From positions 1,550,001 through 1,614,000 of the forward strand of contig NZ_CP036292.1 in NCBI RefSeq assembly GCF_007751715.1: DNA of 64,000 nt, written 5' to 3'. Under the pieces are notes generated by a model that did no database searches, was not told the origin of the DNA, and saw only the letters and a program-made list of their open reading frames with translations. Shown in pieces: positions 26,481-35,168 of this stretch (position 1 is the stretch's first letter; every line of letters begins with the position of its first letter). The DNA comes from Rosistilla oblonga (GTDB lineage: Bacteria > Planctomycetota > Planctomycetia > Pirellulales > Pirellulaceae). Made by a program: the position numbers and the translations under genes.

Positions 26481-27679
26481 TGAAAGTGCCATTTTTTAAG
26501 TTGTCCTGTGGCGACAATGAATACGCATATGTGCGTGATGTTCTTGATTCGGGATGGCTTACTACTGCGGGCAAGGCTCAAGAGTTCGAACTCCGATTTG
26601 CTGAGTGCGTCGGAGCAAAATACGCGGTCGCGGTAAATTCATGTACTGCGGCATTGCACCTAGCTTTAGACGCATTGGACGTAAAGCAGGGTGATCGCGT
26701 GTTTGTTCCTACGATGACGTTTACCGCGACAGCAGAAGTTGTCAACTATTTGGGAGCGCACCCAGTTTTCTTGGATTGTGATTACCTTACGCGAAATATT
26801 ACCCCTGCGATCTTGCGTGATGCAATTACGCGATGTCCGGATATTAAAGTCCTGATGTTAGTTCACTTCGGCGGTCATCCCGCGCAGTTGTTAGATGACG
26901 AAAACGGCGACGAAGGTATTTTGGCGATTTGCAAACGTCATGGGATCCGAATTGTCCATGACGCTGCGCATGCCTTCCCCGCGCAGATCGATGGCAAATC
27001 GATTGGTGGCTTCCCTGACATTTCTTGCTTCAGCTTTTATGCCAATAAAACGATTACCACCGGAGAAGGTGGGATGTTGGCAACCGACGATGAAGCGGTC
27101 TACGCACGAGCGAAATTAATGCGATTGCATGGCATCGACCGTGACGTGTGGGATCGATTCACATCGAGCAAAGCCGGTTGGGAATACGATGTAGTCGCTC
27201 CAGGTTACAAGTACAACATGCCGGATCTAGCCGCTGCGGTTGGGCTGGCACAATTAGAGAACGCCAGCCTATTCCGGGCCGCTCGCCAACGATGCGCAGA
27301 GGTGTATTTCGCACGCCTCGGTAGCATTGAAGCCATAGATTTGCCACGTTCTGACGTGAGCCATGAAGACCACGCATGGCATCTATTCCCTATTACGCTC
27401 AATTCTTCGGCGTCTATCGAACGGGATTCACTTATACAAGAGCTTACCCAGGCGGGGATTGGCACGTCGGTGCATTATAAACCTCTGCACAGAATGACGT
27501 ACTATCGTGACAGGTACCAGCTCAGGAAAGAAAAGTTCCCTTCGGCTGAACGTCTTTGGAGCGGAACATTGTCGCTTCCGTTGTATCCCACTATGACCAA
27601 TGAACAATTGCAATACGTCTGCGATCAACTGTGGCGTTTGGCTGGTTCTTCCTGTTCATCGCTGAAATCTGCGGCGTGA
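26480..27679 (+). CDS. DegT/DnrJ/EryC1/StrS sugar aminotransferase
   Basis: A 399-residue PLP enzyme that converts a nucleotide-linked ketosugar to an aminosugar. Motifs: SGWLTTAGKAQEFELRFAE, VNSCTAALHLALDAL, the PLP-phosphate region VHDAAHAFPAQID and the Schiff-base Lys190 in FSFYANKTITTGEGG. The end carries TSVHYKPLHRM, as in PglE/perosamine synthase-like members. I use the ATG at 26480, overlapping the previous stop (TGATG). Pairing with a PglC-like transferase suggests the initiating sugar could be an amino sugar such as a bacillosamine relative. That is inference, because no 4,6-dehydratase is in view. Confidence 0.92.
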   Translation: MKVPFFKLSCGDNEYAYVRDVLDSGWLTTAGKAQEFELRFAECVGAKYAVAVNSCTAALHLALDALDVKQGDRVFVPTMTFTATAEVVNYLGAHPVFLDCDYLTRNITPAILRDAITRCPDIKVLMLVHFGGHPAQLLDDENGDEGILAICKRHGIRIVHDAAHAFPAQIDGKSIGGFPDISCFSFYANKTITTGEGGMLATDDEAVYARAKLMRLHGIDRDVWDRFTSSKAGWEYDVVAPGYKYNMPDLAAAVGLAQLENASLFRAARQRCAEVYFARLGSIEAIDLPRSDVSHEDHAWHLFPITLNSSASIERDSLIQELTQAGIGTSVHYKPLHRMTYYRDRYQLRKEKFPSAERLWSGTLSLPLYPTMTNEQLQYVCDQLWRLAGSSCSSLKSAA

Positions 27680-27836
27680 TGCAACCGACCTTAGATAACT
27701 CATGTCGAAGTCAACATGAATATGTATTGCTAACCCTCCAAGTAGTTTGGTAGGGATGCTAACTTGAATGTGCCATGAGGTTCATAACGTCAAACCTATA
27801 CATGCAATTCATCAAAAATAGGTAAAAGGAACTGGG

Positions 27837-28871
27837 ATGGATATCGAAAAATTAAAGTCCAACGCTGCTGCCGTTGCGACGCTTGGAAATCGTGACTGGC
27901 TGCTTTCGAACGGCGTGTACGATTGTGACAGCGGCTCGGATTACTATTGGGGAGAAGTGCCACAGGACGAGATGGAACAAGTAATTGTTGCCGCGGAGTC
28001 TGAGGGGTGGGAGCAGGCTGTTCGATCGCGGATACTGCCGAAATATCCTCATCTTGAAAACATGATTTTCGGCAGCTCTCGAGTCGATTGGATTGAACGA
28101 CTACCGGGGAGCGGATTAAATATCTTGGACGTAGGGAGTGGTTGGGGACAAAACAGCTTCCTGATGGCGAAAAACCCCGCTAACTTTGTCGTTTCATTGG
28201 AGAAGATTCGTGCACGAGCCGCATTCCAGGCTGTGCGGATTCGGCAAGAAGGCGTGGGAAACATGCGTGTGTTTTCTGGGGGCCTTGAAGAATTTGACAT
28301 GCCAGACAATTCATTCGACTTGGTGTCGTTTATTGGTGTGTTAGAATGGATCGGCCTTGCGGATCCGACCAGATCTCCGCGTGATGTGCAAGTCGACGCT
28401 CTGAAAAAGGTGCGCCGCATGCTGAAGCCAGGTGGCACCGTTTGCGTCGGGATTGAAAATCGTGTTGGTTTTAATAACTTCCTGGGCGCCAAGGACCATT
28501 CAGGGCTGCGGTTCACGTCGTTGATGCCACGCGCAGTCGCCAGCAAGTGGGTCGGGCTTAGGACTCCCGCATACCGATCGAATCAGAGCGCTGCTTCGTA
28601 TCGTACATATACCTATAGCCGTGAGGGCTATGCGCAGCTGTTTAAAGATGCTGGATTCAGCGACTGCCACGTATGGGTATCCCACCCGCACTATGGGAAC
28701 CCGAAGTGCCTGATCAACGCACGCAATAGCGAGGTGTCAGCATTCTTCCGCCAGGTGTACCGCCCATCTTCAATTAAAGACGTCTGCTTTACAAGCGCAT
28801 TTCGGGTTCTAGGGCGATTGGGACTTGCGGCTAAAATGGCACCTCACTATGTGATGTTCGCGAGGGGGTAG
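27837..28871 (+). CDS. Class I SAM-dependent methyltransferase
   Basis: A 344-residue methyltransferase of polysaccharide loci. Motif I is NILDVGSGWGQNSFLMAK. The acidic strand-2 residue lies in VVSLEKIRAR, and the motif IV region is DLVSFIGVLEWIGL, then LKKVRRMLKPGGTVCVGIENRVG. AAGGA lies seven bases before the ATG. It is followed after six bases by the phosphotransferase gene, so the two are likely co-translated. The acceptor is unknown; a sugar O-methyl or chain-end phosphate methyl is plausible from context. Confidence 0.85.
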   Translation: MDIEKLKSNAAAVATLGNRDWLLSNGVYDCDSGSDYYWGEVPQDEMEQVIVAAESEGWEQAVRSRILPKYPHLENMIFGSSRVDWIERLPGSGLNILDVGSGWGQNSFLMAKNPANFVVSLEKIRARAAFQAVRIRQEGVGNMRVFSGGLEEFDMPDNSFDLVSFIGVLEWIGLADPTRSPRDVQVDALKKVRRMLKPGGTVCVGIENRVGFNNFLGAKDHSGLRFTSLMPRAVASKWVGLRTPAYRSNQSAASYRTYTYSREGYAQLFKDAGFSDCHVWVSHPHYGNPKCLINARNSEVSAFFRQVYRPSSIKDVCFTSAFRVLGRLGLAAKMAPHYVMFARG

Positions 28872-28877
28872 CCGCGC

Positions 28878-29879
28878 ATGAATTGTACTCTAGAACAGTT
28901 TGCAGCTTCAGCTGGCGGTCCGTTAGGTTGCCAAGTAACGGCAACTCAATACAGTTTTAACAGCGAACCGCATGGCGCCGTTAATCTGTTCATTGCTGAT
29001 GAGACTGGGCCACGATTCGTGCTGAAGCGAGCTCGCGACAGCAAGCTCCATGCCGTGCTGGTTGACAGAAACAAAGAGCTTTCGGAATGCCTCGCGGCCG
29101 AACGGTGCAATGACGTTTCTGGCCAGCTCGTGACAGGGCGTGTTGTCGAATATTTGCACAAGTCTTGGATTTGCTTTCCGTTTGTTTTCGGAAAAAATGC
29201 CATGAGGCGTTGCCGCTTAGATTGGTCAGGGAGGTATCTGGACTCTACGTTCGAAACGTGTTTGAGGCTATGCCAAGCTCTAAGCGTGTCGGCAGTGACC
29301 CACGACGTAGCATTGGACTTTTGCAAGCAGGCTAACGCCAGCTTTAACGAGTCGTTTGATGAAACGAGTACAAATCGCTATATAGCAACACTTAAGCACA
29401 CGTCGCTTCCTGTTGCTCCGACGCATAATGACATGTCTGCAGATAATTTCCTGGACGACGGCGTGCGTCTTTATTTGATAGATTGGGAATATTGGTGCAT
29501 GGCGCCAGCCATATTTAATTTCTTTGATTTGCTCATGCATTTCCACTCTGTTGTTTCTGCCGGATATTTCCGCCGCCGCAAAATCGCAGACTATACATCA
29601 ACTTTCCTGCGTGAGAATTGCCTCGAAACGCAGTTCTGGAAGAGCTTTCGGCTCAGCTTTCAGCAATCTGAATTCGGGACACTGGACCGCAAGCAATTGT
29701 CTGCGTTGTTCACCTCCTACTTGCAGACTAAAGCGTGCAACCAGTGGCGCACTTACCAATCACATTATTCGTATGATCGATCGTGGAAGCAGATTTTTGA
29801 TGTGTGGCAGGGTGTTGAGCAAGAGCAGTCACCATTGTGGAACATACTAGGCTCCGAGTCACCTATCGCGACACGCTAG
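28878..29879 (+). CDS. APH/choline kinase-fold phosphotransferase
   Basis: A 333-residue protein with the aminoglycoside-phosphotransferase kinase fold. The catalytic loop is VAPTHNDMSADNFLDD (H-x-D-x4-N), followed by the metal-binding Asp in LYLIDWEYW. An N-lobe lysine is seen in RFVLKRARDSK. Members phosphorylate small molecules or sugars. In this locus it probably acts on a sugar or lipid-linked chain; antibiotic resistance is not supported. It is AT-rich like its neighbours and directly follows the methyltransferase. Confidence 0.78.
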   Translation: MNCTLEQFAASAGGPLGCQVTATQYSFNSEPHGAVNLFIADETGPRFVLKRARDSKLHAVLVDRNKELSECLAAERCNDVSGQLVTGRVVEYLHKSWICFPFVFGKNAMRRCRLDWSGRYLDSTFETCLRLCQALSVSAVTHDVALDFCKQANASFNESFDETSTNRYIATLKHTSLPVAPTHNDMSADNFLDDGVRLYLIDWEYWCMAPAIFNFFDLLMHFHSVVSAGYFRRRKIADYTSTFLRENCLETQFWKSFRLSFQQSEFGTLDRKQLSALFTSYLQTKACNQWRTYQSHYSYDRSWKQIFDVWQGVEQEQSPLWNILGSESPIATR

Positions 29880-29890
29880 CAATTGAGAAC

Positions 29891-31204
29891 ATGTCATCCA
29901 ACACCTTTATTAAAAATGTTTCAAGCAGCGGATTCGCGAGCTTTGCCGCACTCGGGTTGGGGTTTGCGTCCGGCGCAATTGCGGCGAACTTACTTGGTCC
30001 GAGCGGACGCGGTGATCTTGCGTCGTTGTTTTTGATATACAGCCTTGTAGCGCTAATAGGCGTGTCAGGCATAGATCAAGCTGTGGCGCTTTTGGTTGGT
30101 GAATCCAGGCAGAACTCTCGTAGGATTCAATCGGCGGGCTTGTTGGCAGCGGGTGTCTTGGCGTTGCTGATTACGCCTGTGTCCTATATTGCTATCGGCT
30201 GGGGCCTAGGGGGCGGAAAAGCGCATCTTGTTGATGATGCCAGGATTATTCTTTTGGGGCTTGGTGCGTATTTCTTTTGTCAAGTTTTCAATGCTATTGA
30301 CCAAGGGGCGGGATTTTTTGGTCGCCGCGCCCTGTATATGGTTCTCCCGCCGGCAATCTATACGGCAGGATGTGTCTATCTAGCGTTCCAAGCGGTCGTT
30401 ACTGTGCGACAATTCATCTTGTGGTATTTGTTCGGGTACAGTGTGGCACTAGTATTGCGCATTGTAACGGCGAGTGCTTCAGGGTTTCATGGCAGGAGCT
30501 ACAGCACTTCGTCAATCTTCGAAGTATTCAGAAGAGGGGCGAGACTACACCTGCCCCAGCTGGCTTGGCTGTTAAGTTCTAAAGTCGATATGATCGTTGT
30601 CATTGCTGTCTTATCAAGTTTTGATGTTGGTCTATATGCCGTAGCGGTTGCTGTGGCCCAAATCCCAAAGCTTGTCGTTGATGCATATCTTGCTGTTTGT
30701 GTCACAACAATTTCTACGCAACGCAATGAAGAATTGAGGCAGAAATGTGCACTGGATTGCTTCCGGATGGCACAGTTGCTGTGTGCATCTATTGGCCTGT
30801 TAATGGTCGCCGGTGTTCCGTTTCTCATTCTTGTCGTATTCGGTGCCGAGTTTTCCCCCGCAATATTGCCAGCCGGAGCACTTAGCTTTGCGTCGCTTGT
30901 CATGTGTTTGGTCGCATCTGTGGATCGAAGCTTACGGGTTTTGCATTGCGTTAGGCCAGGGTTTATTGCATACGGAACAGCAGCTTTGCTGATGGTTTGC
31001 CTTGGAACGCCCATGGCCGTGCGTTATGGATTGATGGGGGTTTCGGTAGCCAGTGCATTGGGCAGCGCTATTTCATTAGTGGTTATCACATATTTGTTTG
31101 CGGCCCGGATTGAAGTGCCTTGGCTAAATCTTCTTTGTGTAAAGCCATATCGCTATGCTCGAAACAACACATTGTTTAGTAACGCTGCTTCAGTAAAGTT
31201 ATGA
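29891..31204 (+). CDS. Second polysaccharide flippase (Wzx-like)
   Basis: A 437-residue protein with about 12 hydrophobic segments, beginning SGFASFAALGLGFASGAIAANLLGPSGRGDLA. The ANLLGP.GRGD pattern is typical of Wzx/MOP-family flippases. The ATG at 29891 (MSSNTF) is chosen; the in-frame extension to 29837 overlaps the end of the kinase gene. Its stop overlaps the start of the next gene as ATGA (31201-31204). It probably flips the unit assembled by the AT-rich part of the locus. Confidence 0.83.
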   Translation: MSSNTFIKNVSSSGFASFAALGLGFASGAIAANLLGPSGRGDLASLFLIYSLVALIGVSGIDQAVALLVGESRQNSRRIQSAGLLAAGVLALLITPVSYIAIGWGLGGGKAHLVDDARIILLGLGAYFFCQVFNAIDQGAGFFGRRALYMVLPPAIYTAGCVYLAFQAVVTVRQFILWYLFGYSVALVLRIVTASASGFHGRSYSTSSIFEVFRRGARLHLPQLAWLLSSKVDMIVVIAVLSSFDVGLYAVAVAVAQIPKLVVDAYLAVCVTTISTQRNEELRQKCALDCFRMAQLLCASIGLLMVAGVPFLILVVFGAEFSPAILPAGALSFASLVMCLVASVDRSLRVLHCVRPGFIAYGTAALLMVCLGTPMAVRYGLMGVSVASALGSAISLVVITYLFAARIEVPWLNLLCVKPYRYARNNTLFSNAASVKL

Positions 31205-32595
31205 CATCAACGACTCTCGGTGCTATTTATTGCGTTCTTTCGGCCGGATTGTTTGTTTATGCAATCCAAAGTGCTACATGTGCACTGCGTTCGTTTGCTT
31301 ACGCCGTCATTCTTAACACGCTTCCTCTTGTGGCGTTTGGATACCTGGGCAACAACGAAGAGACCCGGGTTGCGGGAGTCCCGATCGCATATATCCCATT
31401 TTGCGCAAGTGTCCTCGGTATTGCGTTCAGGACTGATTGGATTGATTTCCGAGTCGGGCGGCTTGATGTAGTCGGCGCAGCATTACTTGCGTTCATGTTG
31501 TTGCAAGCAGTGTTTCTCCAATCGCGTTTTTTTGGTTTTTTGCCCTATTATCTAATGTGGATATTAAATTTCGCGACACTTCACATGACAACTCGCGTAG
31601 TCTCTGGATTGTCACGTGAGCAGGTATCGCGAATTGTACACCACTTTGTGATTTCACTTGCAATTTGTTGCCTTGTTGGAATTGTGAAGTACTTCACGGG
31701 GATAGCTAGGGATGCAAACTTCATGCCAATGATGAACCGTAACGGAACGGCTTTTGTCATTGCAATTTGCACTCCGTTGATCTTGTTCCTGCGTGAGCAG
31801 CGATTGATTACAATTAGTCGAGTTGTAGTTTTGTATGCGGTCTACGCAATCTGCATCGTTTTCACATTTAGCCGAATGGGCATTATTGGATTCGTGTTTT
31901 CTACAGGATTTTATTTTATCGCATCTTTTTTGGCAGATTTCGTGTCTGGGAATTCTTCGAGATCTGCTTCGTCTAATCGATACGCAATTGTTGTCATGTG
32001 CCTCTTTGTTTCGCTGTTAATGCTGACGCCTCTTGCTGAAACTACTCGAGGGCGTTTCATTACTACGGTCCATACGATTTCACGCGTAATGGAGCACGCG
32101 GAGGTAGATTCTCGACTTGCCGACAGCAAGCGGCGGCGCTTACTCGATCAGGGGATGGATGTTGTCAGAACACACTTTTGGTTTGGTACAGGGGTCGGAG
32201 TTGAGTGCTATCAAGGGGCCCTTGCTGACCTTGGATGTGTTGAACTTGTTAAACCTCACAACTTCTACTTGTCCTATCTGGGGGAACTTGGGATCGTTGG
32301 GTTCAGCATTTTGATTGTCTATCTCGGTCTGTTGTATCGGCAACTATCGGCCGGCGCCGATTCCGGTATCGCAATGCTTAGCTTTCGTTCAATGTTTCTT
32401 GCAGCAATTTTGATGTTCACGATGAATGAGCATGTAACGATGCCCTTGCTTTGGTTTCTGTGGGGCATAGCGGTGGGTTTTGGGCGCGTCCGGCATGCTG
32501 CAAGGGCGCACGTGCAGCGGGATGCCGGCAGTATCTTCAATGGCAGCGGCGTTTGCGTGCTTTCTGTTCTTCCGAAGCAGCGGGGGGTTCTCTAA
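31201..32595 (+). CDS. Wzy/O-antigen ligase-like membrane protein
   Basis: A 464-residue polytopic protein with about 11 TM segments. The loop region reads FWFGTGVGVECYQGA and KPHNFYLSYLGELGIVGFSI; the PHN.YL..L.E.G..G pattern is that of Wzy/WaaL-type proteins. It overlaps the flippase by four bases and abuts the glycosyltransferase, so flippase, polymerase and GT form a tight operon. As the only such protein inside the AT-rich block it is the best candidate for the dedicated Wzy polymerase. Confidence 0.83.
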   Translation: MTSTTLGAIYCVLSAGLFVYAIQSATCALRSFAYAVILNTLPLVAFGYLGNNEETRVAGVPIAYIPFCASVLGIAFRTDWIDFRVGRLDVVGAALLAFMLLQAVFLQSRFFGFLPYYLMWILNFATLHMTTRVVSGLSREQVSRIVHHFVISLAICCLVGIVKYFTGIARDANFMPMMNRNGTAFVIAICTPLILFLREQRLITISRVVVLYAVYAICIVFTFSRMGIIGFVFSTGFYFIASFLADFVSGNSSRSASSNRYAIVVMCLFVSLLMLTPLAETTRGRFITTVHTISRVMEHAEVDSRLADSKRRRLLDQGMDVVRTHFWFGTGVGVECYQGALADLGCVELVKPHNFYLSYLGELGIVGFSILIVYLGLLYRQLSAGADSGIAMLSFRSMFLAAILMFTMNEHVTMPLLWFLWGIAVGFGRVRHAARAHVQRDAGSIFNGSGVCVLSVLPKQRGVL

Positions 32596-33648
32596 ATGGT
32601 TGCATCAGCGTTTGGTTCAATGCAAACATCGGCCTGTTTGATTCTAGTTGTTAGAAACCAGCAGTCGCAAGTCGCTCGTGCAATATCGAGCCTTGCTATG
32701 CAAGACTATCCGAAGCATCTAACCGAGTTAGTCGTCGTCGACAATCGGTCTGTTGATGGGACGTTGCACGTTCTGCAGGAGGTCGCGGAGCGTATGCGGA
32801 AGCAAGGCGACAGAATTACCGTGCTAGAGAACGACAAGACGAGCTTGGCTTCCGGTTGGAATCTCGCAATTCGCAATACAAACGCGGATTTTGTTTGTCG
32901 AATCGATGCTCACGCAGAATTGGCGATTAACTATTTGCGTTTGGGTATTGAGACGATTTCTTGCGAAGGAATGCAACACTGTGTTTGTGTTGGCGGGGTG
33001 CTAGAGAGCCGGGGCCGTGGCGTGGGGCTCTCGGATGCAATCGCTGCGGCAATGTCCTGTCCGTTCGGTGTGGGCAACTCTGCATTTCGTGTTGGAGTGC
33101 GCGGAAGTCACCCAATTGAAACTGACACGGCTGTCTACGGAGTGTATCGTCGTGCACCAATTGCTACTGATGATATGCCGTTTGATGAATCTTTGGATCG
33201 CAATCAGGACATCGCATTGCATCACCTGCTTCGCAGAAGGGGGTGGACTTTTTTTACGAATCCTCAAATGCGAGCTGCTTATTATGTTAGAGACGCATTG
33301 AAGCCGTTTCTTAGAAAAGGTTTTGTCGATGGGTATTGGGTGATTCGATCGGGCCGGTTCTACGCCCGGCATATTGTGCCGTTGATGTTTGTTATTTACT
33401 TGGGTATCGCAATTGCACTAGCGACAACATTAGGGCTGTGTGTTTGGGTGCCGTTGTTCGTATATGCCTTGTTTGCGGTTGCGTATTCCATGCTGTATGG
33501 TAAGTCAATACCTGCCAAACTAGTGCTCCCTCTTCTGTTTTACTCGCTGCACGTTAGTTATGGAACGGGTTCGCTAGTCGCGTTACCTCGGTACGCATCC
33601 AATGTTTTGCTGCGATTATGTCGCATGGTGTTTTTTTGGAAAAACTAG
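32596..33648 (+). CDS. Family 2 glycosyltransferase, ExoA-like
   Basis: A 350-residue GT-A enzyme starting on the base after the previous stop codon. It shows LILVVRNQQSQVARAISSL, a nucleotide-binding VVVDNRSVDGT, the DxD-type segment VCRIDAHAEL, and an acceptor/catalytic region DESLDRNQDIALHHLLRRRG. Two or three C-terminal hydrophobic segments (MFVIYLGIAIALATTLGLCV) anchor it in the membrane, as in succinoglycan ExoA-like enzymes. It is the only clear sugar-adding transferase besides the initiating enzyme, so more transferases must be encoded elsewhere. Confidence 0.88.
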   Translation: MVASAFGSMQTSACLILVVRNQQSQVARAISSLAMQDYPKHLTELVVVDNRSVDGTLHVLQEVAERMRKQGDRITVLENDKTSLASGWNLAIRNTNADFVCRIDAHAELAINYLRLGIETISCEGMQHCVCVGGVLESRGRGVGLSDAIAAAMSCPFGVGNSAFRVGVRGSHPIETDTAVYGVYRRAPIATDDMPFDESLDRNQDIALHHLLRRRGWTFFTNPQMRAAYYVRDALKPFLRKGFVDGYWVIRSGRFYARHIVPLMFVIYLGIAIALATTLGLCVWVPLFVYALFAVAYSMLYGKSIPAKLVLPLLFYSLHVSYGTGSLVALPRYASNVLLRLCRMVFFWKN

Positions 33649-33707
33649 ACGGCGTTGCAGGCTGTTTGTAAAGTGCTGTCCAGTGTGATTCCCTAGCGAG
33701 GGCATTC

Positions 33708-34924
33708 TGACGCACTCCCCTATTCTTTACAAAACGCAGTGGGAAAGTCAGGGCGTCACCTTTATGGGCCCGCCCGGCCAGATGAAGCGAAATCTTTGAG
33801 GGCCAGGTTGCCCAAAACGCTGTGGGGGTCGATGTTTGTTGTAGTCAACTCGCCAAGCTTCAATCTTCTCGATTGCGTCGTCAAGCGCCAAGAACGAATT
33901 TCCATTTAGACATTCGGCGAGGACGCTTCCGTTGAATGATTCGATGAATGGGTAATCCGTTGGTTTTCCCGGCGTACTGAAGTCAAGCACGACGCCATTG
34001 GCATATGCCGACTGATCTAAAGCTATTGACGGGAACTCGGGACCGCTGTCAACGCGGATCCATTTCGGCAGCTTGCGATTGCGTGCCAGGCCTTTCAGAA
34101 CTGTAATAGCATCATTGCGTCGCATCCGTTGCCCGCCCTCGATCGCACGACTCTCACGAGTAAAGTGATCGACTATCGTCAAAAGTCGAATCTGACGACC
34201 GCCGAATAACTCGCCGAACATAATAGCAGTCGTTAATGTGATTCGCATCTTGGCGATCGACGCGTGTTCGACAACTCACGCGTCGCTTCGGTATCTTTGT
34301 CCGTAGACTCAGTTTTCCCTCGCGGTAAAGCCGATAGATTCGCTTGGCGTTGTCAAACCAACGTTCTCGGCGAAGCAAGATATTCAATCGCCGATAGCCT
34401 TAGTGGACTCTGCTTGCGGCGAGTTCTTTCAGACGCATTCGTAGGGCGGCCTGCTCGTTGTTGGTGGGCTGGTAGCGATGACTCGAACGGGCTTAGCCAA
34501 CCTAACCGCAAGCTCGGTGCTCGCTGATTCGGTAACAAGGCTTCGCTCCCTCGACGCATACACGAAGACGAGCCAGCCTCAGAGCTTTTCTGACAGAACA
34601 TCCTGTAGAATATGTTTGTCCAAACTCAAGTCCGCCACCAACAACTTCAGTCGCTTATTCTCTTCTTGAAGATGCTTCAGACACCGAAGTTCTTCGGCGC
34701 CAAGCACGCCGAACTTCTTCCACCAGTAAAATGTCTGCTGGCTAATGCCAAGCCTGCGGTAAACCTCTTCAACAGGCGTTCCTGACTCTGCTTGCTGCAA
34801 CGAGAAACCGATCTAATGGTCAGTGAATTTAGACTTCTTCATCCGCGTTCTCTCCATGGAAATGCCGACCCGATTTTAGCGCGACTTCCTCACTTTGCAT
34901 GGATCAATTTCTGGGGGCAGGTCC
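33708..34924 (-). mobile_element. Decayed IS3-family (IS407-like) element
   Basis: OrfA- and OrfB-like pieces lie on the minus strand within this span. The upstream end carries CTGGGGGCAGGTCC (34911-34924), matching the reverse complement of the IS407-type terminal repeat. The other end is less clear; TGACGCACTCCCC at 33708 is a weak candidate. No target duplication was identified. The element sits at the downstream edge of the AT-rich polysaccharide block. Confidence 0.75.
33748..34842 (-). pseudogene. IS3-family transposase orfA/orfB remnant
   Basis: OrfA (ATG at 34842) reads MKKSKFTDH, then an in-frame TAG (34813-34815) where a Gln is expected, then QQAESGTPVEEVYRRLGISQ and a leucine-rich helix ending DKHILQDVLSEKL at 34579. 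OrfB follows broken over several frames: an N-terminal part around 34353-34578, RIYRLYREGKLSLRTKIPKR near 34300, and the integrase core at 33748-34248. The core has VDSGPEF with the second Asp and FIESFNGSVLAECLN with the Glu of the DDE triad. Several frameshifts and a stop rule out an active transposase. Confidence 0.85.
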
Positions 34925-35168
34925 GGCTGGCTCAATGAATCTCGTAGAGTGGCGACGCGATACGGTAAACTTGCCCGTTCCTAGCTTGCTTCGTTCAACT
35001 CGCCGCCATGCGGCGATTGCTCAAACTGCTTCGATAAACAGTGCCTAAGGTGCCTTGCCACCAAGCCGCTGAAAATAATATCGAACTTGAAGCTATGAAT
35101 TAGGCCCCCCCCAGAAGCCAGGGTGCTTTCCGAACTGCCACGCGTTTTGTGTGCAACGATAGGTGGGA
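34925..35168. other. Intergenic region between IS remnant and FN3 protein gene
   Basis: About 240 bases with no convincing gene or hairpin. Confidence 0.4.

Noticed and set aside
28878-29879. Aminoglycoside resistance gene
   Set aside because: It shares only the kinase fold; its position in a polysaccharide operon and weak similarity outside the catalytic loop do not support a resistance role.
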